Part shown: piece by piece, positions 49,201 through 59,368 of the stretch
How positions within the stretch are numbered: position 1 is the first letter of the stretch
Layout: each line of letters opens with the position of its first letter
Source: Congeria kusceri
Taxonomy: Eukaryota; Mollusca; Bivalvia; Myida; Dreissenidae
Assembly (NCBI GenBank): GCA_027627225.1
Contig: CM051024.1
Location: 47,899,547 to 47,963,546, forward strand
Reading direction: 5' to 3'
Length of the DNA stretch: 64,000 nt
The notes under the pieces: generated by a model
The model's database searches: none
What the model was told of the DNA's origin: nothing
Seen by the model: only the letters and a program-made list of their open reading frames with translations
Program-made: the position numbers and the translations under genes

Positions 49201-52200
49201 GAAATTATGAGATAAGTTTGGCCCATGCTCTTACCTAAAAACTGGAAGGCCTGTTGAAATGATGAGATAAGTCTGGCCCATGCTCTTACCTAAAAACTGG
49301 AAGGCCTGTTGAAATGATGAGATAAGTCTGGCCCATGCTCTTACCTAAAAACTGGAAGGCCTGTTGAAATGATGAGATAAGTCTGGCCCATGCTCTTACC
49401 TAAAAACTGGAAGGCCTGTTGAAATGATAAGTCTGGCCCATGCTCTTACCTAAAAACTGGAAGACCTGTTGAAATTATGAGATAAGTTTGGCCCATGCTC
49501 TTACCTAAAAACTGGAAGGCCTGTTGAAATGATGAGATAAGTCTGGCCCATGCTCTTACCTAAAAACTGGAAGGCCTGTTGAAATGATGAGATAAGTCTG
49601 GCCCATGCTCTTACCTAAAAACTGGAAGGCCTGTTCGAAGTATGGGATAAGTTTGGCACTGTAGTTGTCATTGACGGGGATGCGCAGGAAATGCCCGTCG
49701 GGAATGTGGGCGGGCTTCAGACCGTTGGCACTCACGTTCAGGATGTACGTTATCTCGTTCACCTGCAAATGAAAAAGTACAATTAAAACAGGTATGCCAC
49801 ATCTAGGTTAAAAGCAATCTTTAAAATATCAAGTTTGGTGAAGATCAGATAAACACTCTTGGGCTTAGAGAGCGGAAACGCCTAAAAAAGCCAATTTTAA
49901 ATAATGAAAGCATAACTATACAATTCCGGGGGCGATATTGCTGAATATCAAACTTGGCTGGAATTTTATGCCCAAAAACATTTTCATTAAGTATGGTGAA
50001 GATCGGATGAAAACAGAAGGACTAAGAGAGCGGAAACAAAAGACCAACCGACAGACCGACCACAAACTTAAAACTTGAAATATTTGGATTACCATACTTG
50101 AATGATAGTTTGTCAACATTTCAACAAATAAAATTGTTAAATCATTTGCATGTATCTGAAAATTAATTACTGTTGACACCGTAAAAGGTCTTCCAAAAGA
50201 TGTACCATCATTTCAGTGCAAAAGATTGTGACTCAATGCGTACAAATTCTTGGCCTTTCAAAAACTATTTCTGGATTTCATATCATAGAGACTACCAGTA
50301 TGAATATTTGTATAATAGTCAGACTGAAGTTATGAGAACTGTAAATGTAATGTAAACACTTTGTAAACGGATAAAAAAATACAAAACATGCACTTTGAGA
50401 GTATTCCCAGCTTCCACAATGTTTGTCCTCCGTTCTAAGAGACGTTGACGGATGCGGAAAATTGTTTCCAGAATCACGAGCGAGATAAACATGTACACAG
50501 TGATTGTAAATATTAGTATCAATATTTCAACAATGCCAAGTGTTGTGTACACATGTGTTCATAAAGAGTGCAAACAACCACAGGCTTTGTCTAACAATTG
50601 GTTGTGGTTATCTTGAAAGGCTCTGGGGTTTCTCCTTGTCAGAAAAAAAAGTTTAGTCACCAACCTGCACAGCATTACTGGAATTATTGACATTATGAAT
50701 CAATCTGTCAAAGCCTAGAATGTTCCTAAACTGTTATGAACCTTAGCTAACTTATAGGAGCTATTTCTATGAGACGGAAATATTGTTTGTTTGTTTGTTC
50801 GGATTTTAGTCATTTTTTAACAGTATTTCAGTCATATCACCCTGGTAAGTTAACCTACTCACACTTTTCCTGGGCAAGCTTAGCCCATCTAAGTGGTTTA
50901 CCAATACTAAGTGCACATACCTATGCCAGTAACTGACAACTGCCCTACTTGAATCAGAGGTTGGGGGAGAATGGCTGTAGAAATAATTTCATAACCAATC
51001 CCCACACAAGTTATGTGGCTGGGCTGGGGTTCAAACTCACAATCCCCGGACTGACAGTCTCGCAATCTACCAAATGAGCTAGCCAGGCCCGGCAAAAGAG
51101 ACGGAAATAAAAGCACACAATTATAAAGAGGACTGACCCAAATTTTAGGGCTCCCGACACAAAGTGTTTGATTCCAAAAAGGGATTTTCTTTGATCATAT
51201 AATTTTTCAAATATGTTAACAATATCTATCATGCAAAATAGAATTTAATATTTGTTCAATTCAACATTTTATTTAAAATCTGGCGATACAATACCTGTTA
51301 AGTGTTCTTCTACTAATACATGTTCACTTATATTTTCTTTCTTTCATGTATAATATTTTTCTTTATTCTTCATGATATTTTATTTTCATATGCATATAGC
51401 ATAACAATCTTAGAAAAATGAACATGAGCATTCTACAATTGTATTTAAATCCATACAGGTGCTGAGGACTTTAAACTAGAACAACAACCTCTTTTCATGC
51501 CAACAGACTTAACAGGCCTTGCCAACTTCATTGATATTTACCAATAATTAATGACTGATAAATAAAACCCAGGCACACTATAACAATCTCATTCCATGAC
51601 TCAGAATCATTTAATCAATAGGCTTGCACGGTGTCTCACAATAGGTACATTCATTCCATGGAACAACCATGGGACTGGTTATTGCACCACAAGGACCAGC
51701 TATGCTGAATTGGAGTTGGAGAGAATTTCTGACATTTCTGAACCATGGTCACTTAAGGTAGATTAATGCATAGGATCTTGAAAATTAGGGCAAATTACAG
51801 CCTCTGCCAGTGCTTTCATAGATTAATGCAGAGGAACTTGAAAAAAATTAGGGCAAATTAAGTCTTCTAATCTTCTAATCTGGTAGTGTCTTGGTAGTGG
51901 TCAGTAACCTGAAAGACCATAACAAAGTCCTGAAATACTCTGCTCATACCATATGTCACTTCACTTGGGAACTTTTGATTTATATATTAGGTTTGGCTTA
52001 ATATAAAGATACAGTACACATTAGGCTGCAGAATCGAAATCCAACAAATTCACAACCATTTATGAGCAGTTAACCAATTCCACCAATTTCCCTACATTTG
52101 ACATCATTTATTCAAATCCAATAAAATTCCCTTCAATGTATGAGCATTTAACTGAATCCATTAGATAACCTACTATTTAGATTATATAAATATATATCTC

Positions 52201-55200
52201 TATTTTTCCTGTAGTTATCACAACATACAAATTGCCCCTCATTTTGGTAAATGTCATCCGTATGTTGCCTGTATCCACATAAAATTGCTCACTGATACGG
52301 ACGCACTATACGGACGCGGACATGCGGATACAGATACGGAGATATGGAACCAGTTTAACCATTTTCAATGTGTTAAATTTGTATACGGATACCGATATTA
52401 CTGATGTGGATACGGACTCTTGGAAACGCAGCCTTACTTAGTGTAGCAGTAACTAAATGTAAAAGTGGCCGTGTTCCATCCTTCTGTATTATGTTTACAA
52501 AAACAGTATTTTGCGTTCATCTAATTTTAAACAGCCATCCAAGTGGCAAAGCATAATATAATTTTTATTCAAACCATATCGAATTTTTAATTTAATTTTA
52601 ATTATTGTGATAAAACTACCCTACTCTCCAAAAGACCTTGATATTTTGTTATAAATTTATTTACAACAAATTGACATAATATTTTACTTTGTTACAGGCA
52701 GTAACAGGCATTTTTCAAGTGCATACACTATTAGTGTTTGACAATCAAGGGATATAAACAGTTTTCAGTCTGAACTCTCATCAAGGCCTTTTGTATACCC
52801 ATTTAAATACCACCAAACCAGGCTAGATCATGAAAGCATTACTCATTAGGTCTGCCAGGATCTTTCACAGAAGAAAAAATAAAACAGAATATCAGACACC
52901 TCTGCAGGGGAGAATTTTGCACAGAGGACACAAAAGCTCTGCACAAACACTACACTTGACACATGATATTAATTTGCTTTAAATCTTACTTTTACAAAGG
53001 GATATAACTGCTTGCACAGCACTTCTCTAAAGTGTGCTTTTGCATTAATGACTTAGCCCTATATAGCACCCATTCATCAGATGGATTATAATTAGGAAGG
53101 TCAGATAATTGGCTTTAAATCCTGTTTCCCTGTAAGGAGATAACTGCTGGCACTTGACTAAATTCAGCTTCTGAGATAATGAATGCATAGCACCCTTCCA
53201 TAAGATGCACTTTTACCTTCCTTATATCTATGACATCTATGTGAATCTAAATCATCAGCAAGATCAGATAATTTGCTTGAAATCCTGTTTCTACAAAAGG
53301 GAGATAACTTATTGTTAGTTTCAGATTCCTCTTTGCACAAAGATTTGACTGTGTCCAAGCATAGCTGAAATCAAATCACTGCTTTCACCAACTTTCATAT
53401 AACCATAGTCAGATCATATCATGTAAATTTAAATGGCGGACACACAGAAGAAAGCAATTTGGACACCTACAATCTCACATTGTGTTTATAAATTCTTTTA
53501 TTTCTTTCTCTTTATTTCTTAATTTAACTCTCACTGTTTCAAAATATATTTGAGGAACGTCGTGGGAAAATCGGGATCAATGCATGTGGGTAAAGTGTCG
53601 TCCCAGTCCAGGATTAGCCTGTGAAGTCAGCACAAGCTAATCCGGGACAGCACTTTCCGCCTAGAGTGGATTTATGTTTAGAAGAGATTTCCTTGAAACA
53701 GAAAATACCATAAAAGCAGAAAGTGTCATCCTAGATTGGCCTGTGCGGACTGCAAAGGCTGATCCGGGATGACACTTTACGCACGTGCATTAATCCCAGG
53801 TTTCCCACAACACGCCTAATTTTCAGATCTGGAAATATTTTTTTGGTGGTGGCAGTGATTACTGTGAACATCTCAGGGGAAGTAACTGCTGCCAGGAGTA
53901 TGCTTCAGACTTGCGGCCCATATAGCACCCATACACAAGAGATGTATAATTTTCTGCTAACTTGTGAGGTGTCTATCTATCTATGGAAGTAAATAAATAG
54001 GAATGTCTGCATACTTTGCTTTAAATCGCATATCTACAACAGGGAGATAACTTGTTGTTAATTAATGGAAAAGGCAGATAACTTATTCTGTGACATTATT
54101 ACTTAGCCCTGTATAACACCCACACACACTTGAGATGCATTTTCCTGCCTAAATGTCGGGTGCCTGTCACATCTATGTGAAACTATAGATAGGAAGGTCA
54201 GACTGTCAACAATTTTGTGGTTAACTGCATAAACCACAGCATTTTGAGCCCTTTGAACTTCGCTGTCAATACACCCAATTATCATACCGCTAAATCACTT
54301 AACTGTAACCACATGCAGTTTATCCGCAAAACGATGATGTCATCTACATGTGATATGATGACTAGCAAGATTAATAACCTTTATCAATTCAACGTTTTAT
54401 ATGATCACAATCTATGAATTATATTTATTAACATTTATCTAATGTAGTTTTAATGATTATATAAGCAAACAATTATTTATATTCAGTTCATTTTACAGTG
54501 TCACTAATCTTATTATATAATGGATATGGAACACAGCCATATAATTATCATTGACATGGCCTTTCACTTGACTAAATTTAAATTCAACTGATTTCAAATC
54601 AAGCTATTAACCCAACATCAAATAATTTTTTTTTTCATTTTTCATTAAGAACTGGGTAGATGCTTTCACCATCAGTACTTATAATAATCTCCTTGTGGTG
54701 TAATGAATAATTATGGTGTTCACCGTGTGACTGAGAGATTATGAATTCAATCCCAGGCTAGTAGCCAGGGAGCTTTCAACTGGTCTCCACTTGAAACCCA
54801 CAGTACTTGTTCTACCCAGGACATTGACTCAAAAGTGTCCAGGCCCCAATGAGTTCAATCTCAGGCTAGTAGTCCGGGAGCTTTCAACTGGTCTCCACTT
54901 GAGACCCACAGTACTTGTTCTACCCAGGACATTGACTCAAAAGTGTCCAGGCCCCTATGAGTTCAATCCCAGGCTAGTACCCAGGGAGCTTTCAACTGGT
55001 CTCCACAGGAGACCCCCAAGAACTTGTTCTACCCAGGAAATGGACTCGAAAATGTCCAGAACCCCATCGCAAATAAGCTTTCAGTCTTTCATAGGCTATC
55101 CTAGGTTACTTCTAGATCCTAAATTTAACACATTTACCCGGTAACCAAGAGCACTGAGGAAATGGTTGACCAAAGCGCTTCTTTGTGGCTTCTGTTGTAA

Positions 55201-58200
55201 TACTTATCATATTAACAAGCAGGTCTTGCTATATGGCGAACCACATCACCGCACCATTAACTGTTCCAATCTTTCCAGTGATTCATGACAGCTAAATGCC
55301 AAGACACTTCATCTCTTGTATAATAACATTGACAATATTTAAATGCAAGAACCACCCCAATCATCGCAGACAGTTCATTCACGGTAAAATACCGATCAAT
55401 CAAGTTACGACATAATCACTGTTTAAATAATACCCATCATCTCCCTGCGATGACAATGCCAATATTGGAATCCATGGTTTTCTGCCTTTTTCTTTTTGTC
55501 CATGGCAATGATATCATATATTTTTTAGACTGTTGGCGGAAGCCAATGGTCTTTTGATAGGGTAATTTCCAAAACAGGTATCGCGGAAAACTACTTCTTT
55601 TCTTTGCAGGCTATAAGTCAGTAAATCGAAACCAGAAAGGGTCCTTCTTCAAAACAGCAAAATTTCACACCTGTTTTTTTGCATTTGAATTATTTCAGAT
55701 AATATATGCATGATATATGCATGATATACATGTGATTTATTACAATTACTGTTTGTAAAAAGGTCAATATATAAAAAAATAACTTTTAACTAATGACACC
55801 CCTACTTTTGCTATTTACTTGTATAAGGCCACCAAATTAATGCGCTACATCGGTTATTTTTGACTCGTTGCAAAAGTGTTTTTTCTTGTTACCAATTCTC
55901 ATTCTGAATATTTTGACAACAAATTACGGCAATTTATTAATTTTAAACTTTACTATGGACAATCCAGAGCTTGCATTGTATAATCTATTTTGACTCAGTA
56001 GGCTACGAGCAAAGACCTAAAAATAAACATAAATAATCTTTGGCTAAGAAGCACTAACAATCGGTGTGCCTAACTACTATGATTCATCGGTTATTCTGGC
56101 CCTTGCAGATTGACTTGTTAATTGGCGTGTATATAATTCCCTTTGCATAAGATAATTAGCTCGAACAATATATTTTTTTCGTTACTTACAAATTAGTTTT
56201 CATTGTGATGTTGCATACTATTGAATAAGAAGCCAAATTATTAAGTTTTAAGGTGGGAAATCAAACTACATTCAAACAAATGTTTCCTTTTAGCAAAAAT
56301 GCACTCATAATTCACATGCTTTTAGTTTCTATTGTCGCCAACAGTCTTTCTATGCTGTCAGCGTTTTTATTTAATTTATGACAGGAGATGCTCAGCATTC
56401 AGAGATATAATCTGAACAGTGAATATACAGTTTCTATAAATGATTAGAGTAAACATTGCAAATGATCTCTGGTACAGGGTGCAAACAAAAGCAGAAGTTT
56501 TATTGTGACATCTGCAAAATCGACAAATGGTGTTCCATTTTCTATGTAATTGGCCCTGTTTCACAATGCACTGCAATACAATGACTGCTAAACTCAGCAA
56601 CTGTCTGAGAATTGGTCCATTCAACATGATGTGCAGATATGACAGCTGGTACACCTTCACCCGACACTGACTGTTGTTCATGAATGCAAATCTGTTACAA
56701 GGAATATAATAGTTTCCCCATTGAATCGAGTCTATCAGGTGCATGAGACAGTTTTACAAGGACTCCCATTGTCAATATGTTGCGCCTAGCCCTGCAGTAT
56801 ATCTGCATATGCTCATGACGTAATCGGGGAAACCCTGTCTTCCTCTGATTTTATCGTTGATTTCATTGAGCTTTCTTTATTAGAAAATATTTTAACTATG
56901 TCAGAGATGAGGCCACCCAAAACCGGGTAAATTCGGACAGAGTAGGGAAAATACGGACGGTACTAGTTTTGAAATTGCAAATTACATTCGGAAACTACGG
57001 ACACTATTTTATTCTTAAAATTCAGGAAACCTCGTACAGAATCAATTGGTTGCTCCCATAAAGCAACATTTGCAGTAACCAATGCATTGTGTCTCTTGCT
57101 ATTTTTAAAACCCCAAACAACACTCCTTTAAAATAAGTCAAAATCATTACAAGAAACTTGAAAAAAAATGTAGACAAGTTTGTCCGTAGTTACCCGCTGT
57201 CCGTATTTTCCCGGATTGCCCCTAATCAATTAAAGTGTAGGCCACTGAAAATACAGTTATGGAATCATTAATCTTATGAAACATGTGCACTAACAAAACC
57301 GAGTATAAATATAGGACAACAATAACACACGTAATAACACACATGTTTGAATAACACACATGCCCCCGGTTGTTGCAGGGCAGCCCATTTGAATCCAAGT
57401 CCAAATCAGGTCAAGGTCAAAGCGAGATTGGGTGATATGGGTGGATTGGGAACAGTCATAAGCAACAACTGTATAAGTATCCAACTGTTGTAGTAAGTGT
57501 TGTTGGTGCTAGAAAAAAATGTCAAAATCTAGTTAACCCCTTAGGGACGGAATCAAGGAATCACAGAACCATGGACAGGCAGGACAATCACTTTATGCCT
57601 CTGGCATCAAGATCCCAGGGGCATTAAAAACTCAAAGCATGTAACTCATGCTAACAGAGTTCATGGGTGTATGGTTAATGTGTCCGAGCTATTGCTAAAT
57701 ATCAACTACATCTGCACAATTTCTTAGGACATAATTGACAAATGCTAGTATATCTGCACAATTTCTAGAGATATAAAAGCTAGAATACTTTGTAAGACAA
57801 AATGCCTAAACCTACATCATTTTCTTGAGACATCAATGCTAAGCCTACAAAAGTATATCTGGACAAACTCCTGGGGCATACTGTTTATCCCCTAATAAAT
57901 GCCCCCACCCTAATAAATGCCCCCCCCCCCCCCCAATTTGTAATTTTATCCAAACCTTCTTGCCTAATTAATGCCCTTCTTTTTGCATTGAACACTCATC
58001 AATTCAAATATTGATAAACACCTTCTTTTGTAAATTCTCAAAAGAATTGTTTGCATTTTGAGCTACAGAGTGTTTTGTATATTCTGGTATATATGACAGA
58101 AAGCCATGAACTAGACCTAATGTTAAATGCCCCTCTTGGAAAAATGTAAAGCCACAGGGGCGTTTCTTAGGGAATATACGGTAGATGCTAAGCAAACACA

Positions 58201-58416
58201 ATTTACTATGAGATATATGGTAGTATACCTGTACAATCTCCTGGGAGAGGGCATCCTGCTGTGACCCCAGGTAGAGGAAGGGTAGTATGCGGGTGGGCCC
58301 CACGTTGGTGACGGGCAGGCAGGGCTGGGACAGGGACGTGAGGGCCGCGCACCGGTAGCTGCTCGCCTTGCTCTCGCACAGGGACGGGTACATCGTCTGG
58401 AAGGCCAGGAACCCGC
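43981..58416 (-). CDS. DUSP8/16: DUSP8/DUSP16-like dual-specificity MAP-kinase phosphatase, 5' partial
   Basis: The minus-strand coding exons are 58416-58229, 49762-49615, 46903-46780 and 46222-43981, about 900 residues in consistent phase. Residues 1-63 hold the end of the rhodanese-like region and the start of the phosphatase domain (QPCLPVTNVGPTRILPFLYL). Exon two supplies the general-acid loop PVNDNY. Exon three supplies the P-loop HCLAGISRSP, with the catalytic Cys and Arg. Exon four starts with RYVKDKRPTISPNFNFLGQL, then a Ser/Pro-rich tail of about 730 residues ending ELIQVS. The family dephosphorylates Thr and Tyr of JNK and p38. The order and the PNFNFLGQL block point to DUSP8/16. 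The two paralogues cannot be separated here, and an invertebrate orthologue is expected to be co-orthologous. The MAPK-docking N-terminus is outside the window or unrecognised. Confidence 0.92.
46213..46325 (-). repeat. Tandem duplication spanning the DUSP last-exon acceptor
   Basis: On the plus strand, TTTTACATATCTGAAAT with AATCGTCTACTC at 46213-46260 recurs about 66 bp later, as TTTTTTACATATCTGAAAT with AACTGTCTACTC at 46277-46324. The duplicated block includes the first ten or so coding bases, the AG and the upstream pyrimidine tract, so a second acceptor copy lies in the intron. Confidence 0.85.
46547..46780 (-). repeat. Duplication beside the DUSP exon-three donor
   Basis: AGAGCAAGACTGTATTAAC ... 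AAGCCTTTGCTMRTCTG occurs at 46551-46638 and again at 46675-46773, about 124 bp apart. The second copy runs up to the exon-three donor at 46779 (plus strand TGCCCATACCTGTAAG). The first ends in a diverged equivalent (TGTCATACATGACTT). Confidence 0.8.
46780..46903 (-). CDS. DUSP8/16: DUSP8/16-like exon three (catalytic P-loop)
   Basis: The minus-strand acceptor is TTTTTTCAG|ACAAGG and the donor is CTTACAG|GTATGG. It starts in phase 1 and ends in phase 2. It encodes DKVREANGCCLVHCLAGISR, then SPTLAIAYIMKHLKMSYDDA YR. HCLAGISRS is the HCxxGxxRS signature, with the nucleophilic Cys and the phosphate-binding Arg. Confidence 0.97.
46910..48105. other. DUSP intron sequence, nothing recognised
   Basis: AT-rich, with short local repeats of TTAATAAAACTG near 47010-47040. 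Confidence 0.45.
48111..48181. mobile_element. Foldback MITE, terminal fragment
   Basis: Only the last 70 bp of the family remain (GCACAGGCTAATCCAGGACG to TCTCCCACGACGCGCCTCA). It sits just beyond the distal end of the 55-bp minisatellite. Confidence 0.85.
48188..49659 (-). repeat. 55-bp minisatellite built on the DUSP exon-two end and 5' splice site
   Basis: About 21 near-identical 55-bp units (two are 49 bp), plus about four diverged longer units at the 48.2-48.4 kb end. Read on the minus strand each unit ends CCTTCCAGTTTTTAG|GTAAG, identical to the real exon end. The preceding CAGACTTATCTCATCATTTC is a diverged form of exon sequence CAAACTTATCCCATACTTCG. Thus each unit is about 44 nt of coding-exon end plus about 11 nt of intron start. 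The distal units keep more exon sequence (TTTGGCACTCTAGTTATCAT). Confidence 0.97.
49615..49762 (-). CDS. DUSP8/16: DUSP8/16-like exon two (general-acid loop)
   Basis: The minus-strand acceptor is TTCATTTGCAG|GTGAAC and the donor is TTTTTAG|GTAAGA. It starts in phase 0 and ends in phase 1. It encodes VNEITYILNVSANGLKPAHI, then PDGHFLRIPVNDNYSAKLIP and YFEQAFQFL, with the conserved PVND aspartate. The donor is the first of about 25 near-identical copies downstream. It is chosen because it joins in frame to DKVREANG. Confidence 0.95.
49828..50070 (+). repeat. Interspersed repeat (GGTGAAGATCRGATGAAAAC family), second copy
   Basis: It shares AAGTTTGGTGAAGATCAGAT, TTAGAGAGCGGAAAC, ACAATTCCGGGGGCGAT and ACCAACCGACAGACCGACC with 21905-22232. 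It ends without the CATAAT terminus. Confidence 0.75.
50775..51098 (-). repeat. tRNA-derived SINE, full-length copy
   Basis: On the minus strand the head reads GGCCTGGCTAGCTCATTTGG TAGATTGCGAGAC, then GAGTTTGAACCCCAGCC. These are A-box-like and B-box-like motifs at tRNA spacing. The body matches window positions 1-185, and the tail is (CAAA)n-like. It is a Pol III-type retroposon in a DUSP intron. Confidence 0.82.
51099..52960. other. DUSP intron sequence with small local repeats
   Basis: AGATTAATGCAKAGGAWCTTG, with TTAGGGCAAATTA, is duplicated at 51758-51798 and 51820-51860. A TACGGAT-rich stretch at 52255-52415 (TACGGACGCGGACATGCGG) ends in TTGGAAACGCAGCCTTA and is probably an old interspersed element. 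No gene recognised. Confidence 0.5.
52965..54215. repeat. Degenerate tandem repeat, roughly 200-300-bp units, interrupted by a MITE
   Basis: AGGTCAGATAATTKGCTTKAA, ATCCTGTTTC, GGGAGATAACT and TAGCACCCAT words recur in order at about 52975, 53100, 53250, 53900 and 54030-54200. The MITE at 53552-53817 lies within the array. Confidence 0.6.
53552..53817. mobile_element. Foldback MITE (GCCTGTGCAG family)
   Basis: The termini GAGGAACGTCGTGGGAAAAT and GGTTTCCCACAACACGCCT flank a full-length interior with GAAACAGAAAATACCATAA. The target duplication is decayed. Confidence 0.9.
54695..55145 (+). repeat. tRNA-like SINE with a triplicated 3' half
   Basis: The head TTGTGGTGTAATGAATAATT and the B-box-like GAATTCAATCCCAGG resemble 22244-22395. 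From the B-box onward, about 108 bp (TTCAATCCCAGGCTAGTAG ... ACTCAAAAGTGTCCAGGCCC) is present as three tandem units, near 54747, 54851 and 54960. Confidence 0.7.
55146..56908. other. DUSP intron sequence, nothing recognised
   Basis: AT-rich. ATATGCATGATATATGCATG near 55705 is a small local repeat. Open frames are short and unsupported. Confidence 0.45.
56909..57224. mobile_element. MITE-like element with GGGAAAATACGGAC inverted arms
   Basis: GGCCACCCAAAACCGGGTAA and GGGAAAATACGGACGG on the left face TGTCCGTATTTTCCCGGATT and GCCCCTA on the right. The arms are about 45 bp and imperfect. Confidence 0.65.
57879..58183. mobile_element. MITE-like element beside the DUSP exon donor
   Basis: TACTGTTTATCCCCTAATAA plus ATGCCCC at the left is inverted as GGGGCGTTTCTTAGGGAATA plus TACGGTA at the right. 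It contains a C tract of about 15 near 57920. It ends 45 bp downstream of the first coding exon's donor. Confidence 0.7.
58229..58416 (-). CDS. DUSP8/16: DUSP8/16-like exon (end of rhodanese region, start of phosphatase domain)
   Basis: The minus-strand acceptor is TATTTTTGCAG|GCGGG, entered in phase 1 (split Gly codon), and the donor is GTACAG|GTATAC, phase 0. It encodes GFLAFQTMYPSLCESKASSY, then RCAALTSLSQPCLPVTNVGP and TRILPFLYLGSQQDALSQEI VQ. It is far more GC-rich than its surroundings. Confidence 0.95.
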
Positions 58417-58503
58417 CTGCAAAAATAGAACACAATTCACATTACAAAGGGCTTTGATAGTGTCTCATTTTTCACATTTTAGAATGAAAATATCCCTAGG
58501 TGT

Positions 58504-58831
58504 GTTACGGGAAATGGTCTCAAAAAAGTAAGGCAGGGTAGATATTGAGTTTTTTTTAAAGTCTTTTTTTCTTTTTTAAGTCTAGCCATAGAAGCGAAAC
58601 ACATAAATGGCAATACTATTCCTCCATGAAGAGATCCAGAATACTTAGTTAATAATATAAACTTTTCTACATGGATTATCTAGTTAATTACAATTAACTC
58701 CCTTGAAAAATAAAGATATGACGCATTCAGATTTCACAGAAAACGGTCGTCTCTAAAAATTCCATACGTCCGGTGGTTTTTGCTAGGTGGGGTCAGGTTG
58801 CCCAAAACAGAGAACTTTTTTGTTTTGGCCC
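58504..58831 (+). mobile_element. GGCC-type MITE copy
   Basis: It shares GGTCTCAAAAAAGTAAGGCA, TCTAGCCATAGAAGCGAAAC and CCCAAAACAGAGAACTTTTT plus TGTTTTGGCC with 22531-22873. Confidence 0.7.
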
Positions 58832-59107
58832 TAGTGTTTCTGTTTTGTTTTTGGACTTCTATGTGTGTGCATTGTTTGTTTGCTTGTTGTTTTGAGTATG
58901 TAACTCTCAAGTATTCCAAGAAAAATCACAGGAGGTCACTGACGCCATATTGTGACCTTAACCTTTGGCCTGATCTCATCAATATCAGATGTTCAATTTC
59001 ACAGGTTGTTAAATTCTTTGATGTTTCACTTCATTGCCCCCAATAAGGTAATGGTGCAGTGCCTATGAGATGGGAAAATGTTTACACTAATGAACAAATA
59101 AACAATT

Positions 59108-59368
59108 GAGGCGCGTCGTGGGAAAACCGGACTTAATGCATGTGCGTAAAGTGTCGTCCCGGATTAGTCTGTGCAGTCCACACAGGCTAATCCATGACGG
59201 TACTTTCCGCCTACAGTGGATTTATGTTTAGAAGAGACTTCCTTGAAACAGAAAATACCATAAAAGCGGAAAGTGCCATCCCGGATTAGCCTGTGTGGAC
59301 TGCACAGACTATTCCGGGATGACACTTTACGCACATGCATTAGGTCCGGTTTTCCCACAACGCGCCTC
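59108..59368. mobile_element. Foldback MITE (GCCTGTGCAG family), full copy
   Basis: GAGGCGCGTCGTGGGAAAAC at the left is inverted as GGTTTTCCCACAACGCGCCTC at the right (one mismatch within the first 20). The internal palindromes TGTGCAGTCCACACAGGC and CCTGTGTGGACTGCACAG are intact. This is the best-preserved copy. Confidence 0.93.

Noticed and set aside
48188..49659. CRISPR-like array of regular repeats
   Set aside because: Units are contiguous without unique spacers and derive from the adjacent exon end in a spliced eukaryotic gene.
51010..51098. Possible minus-strand tRNA gene
   Set aside because: The tRNA-like head is continuous with a SINE body and CAAA tail, so it is a retroposon head rather than a free tRNA gene.
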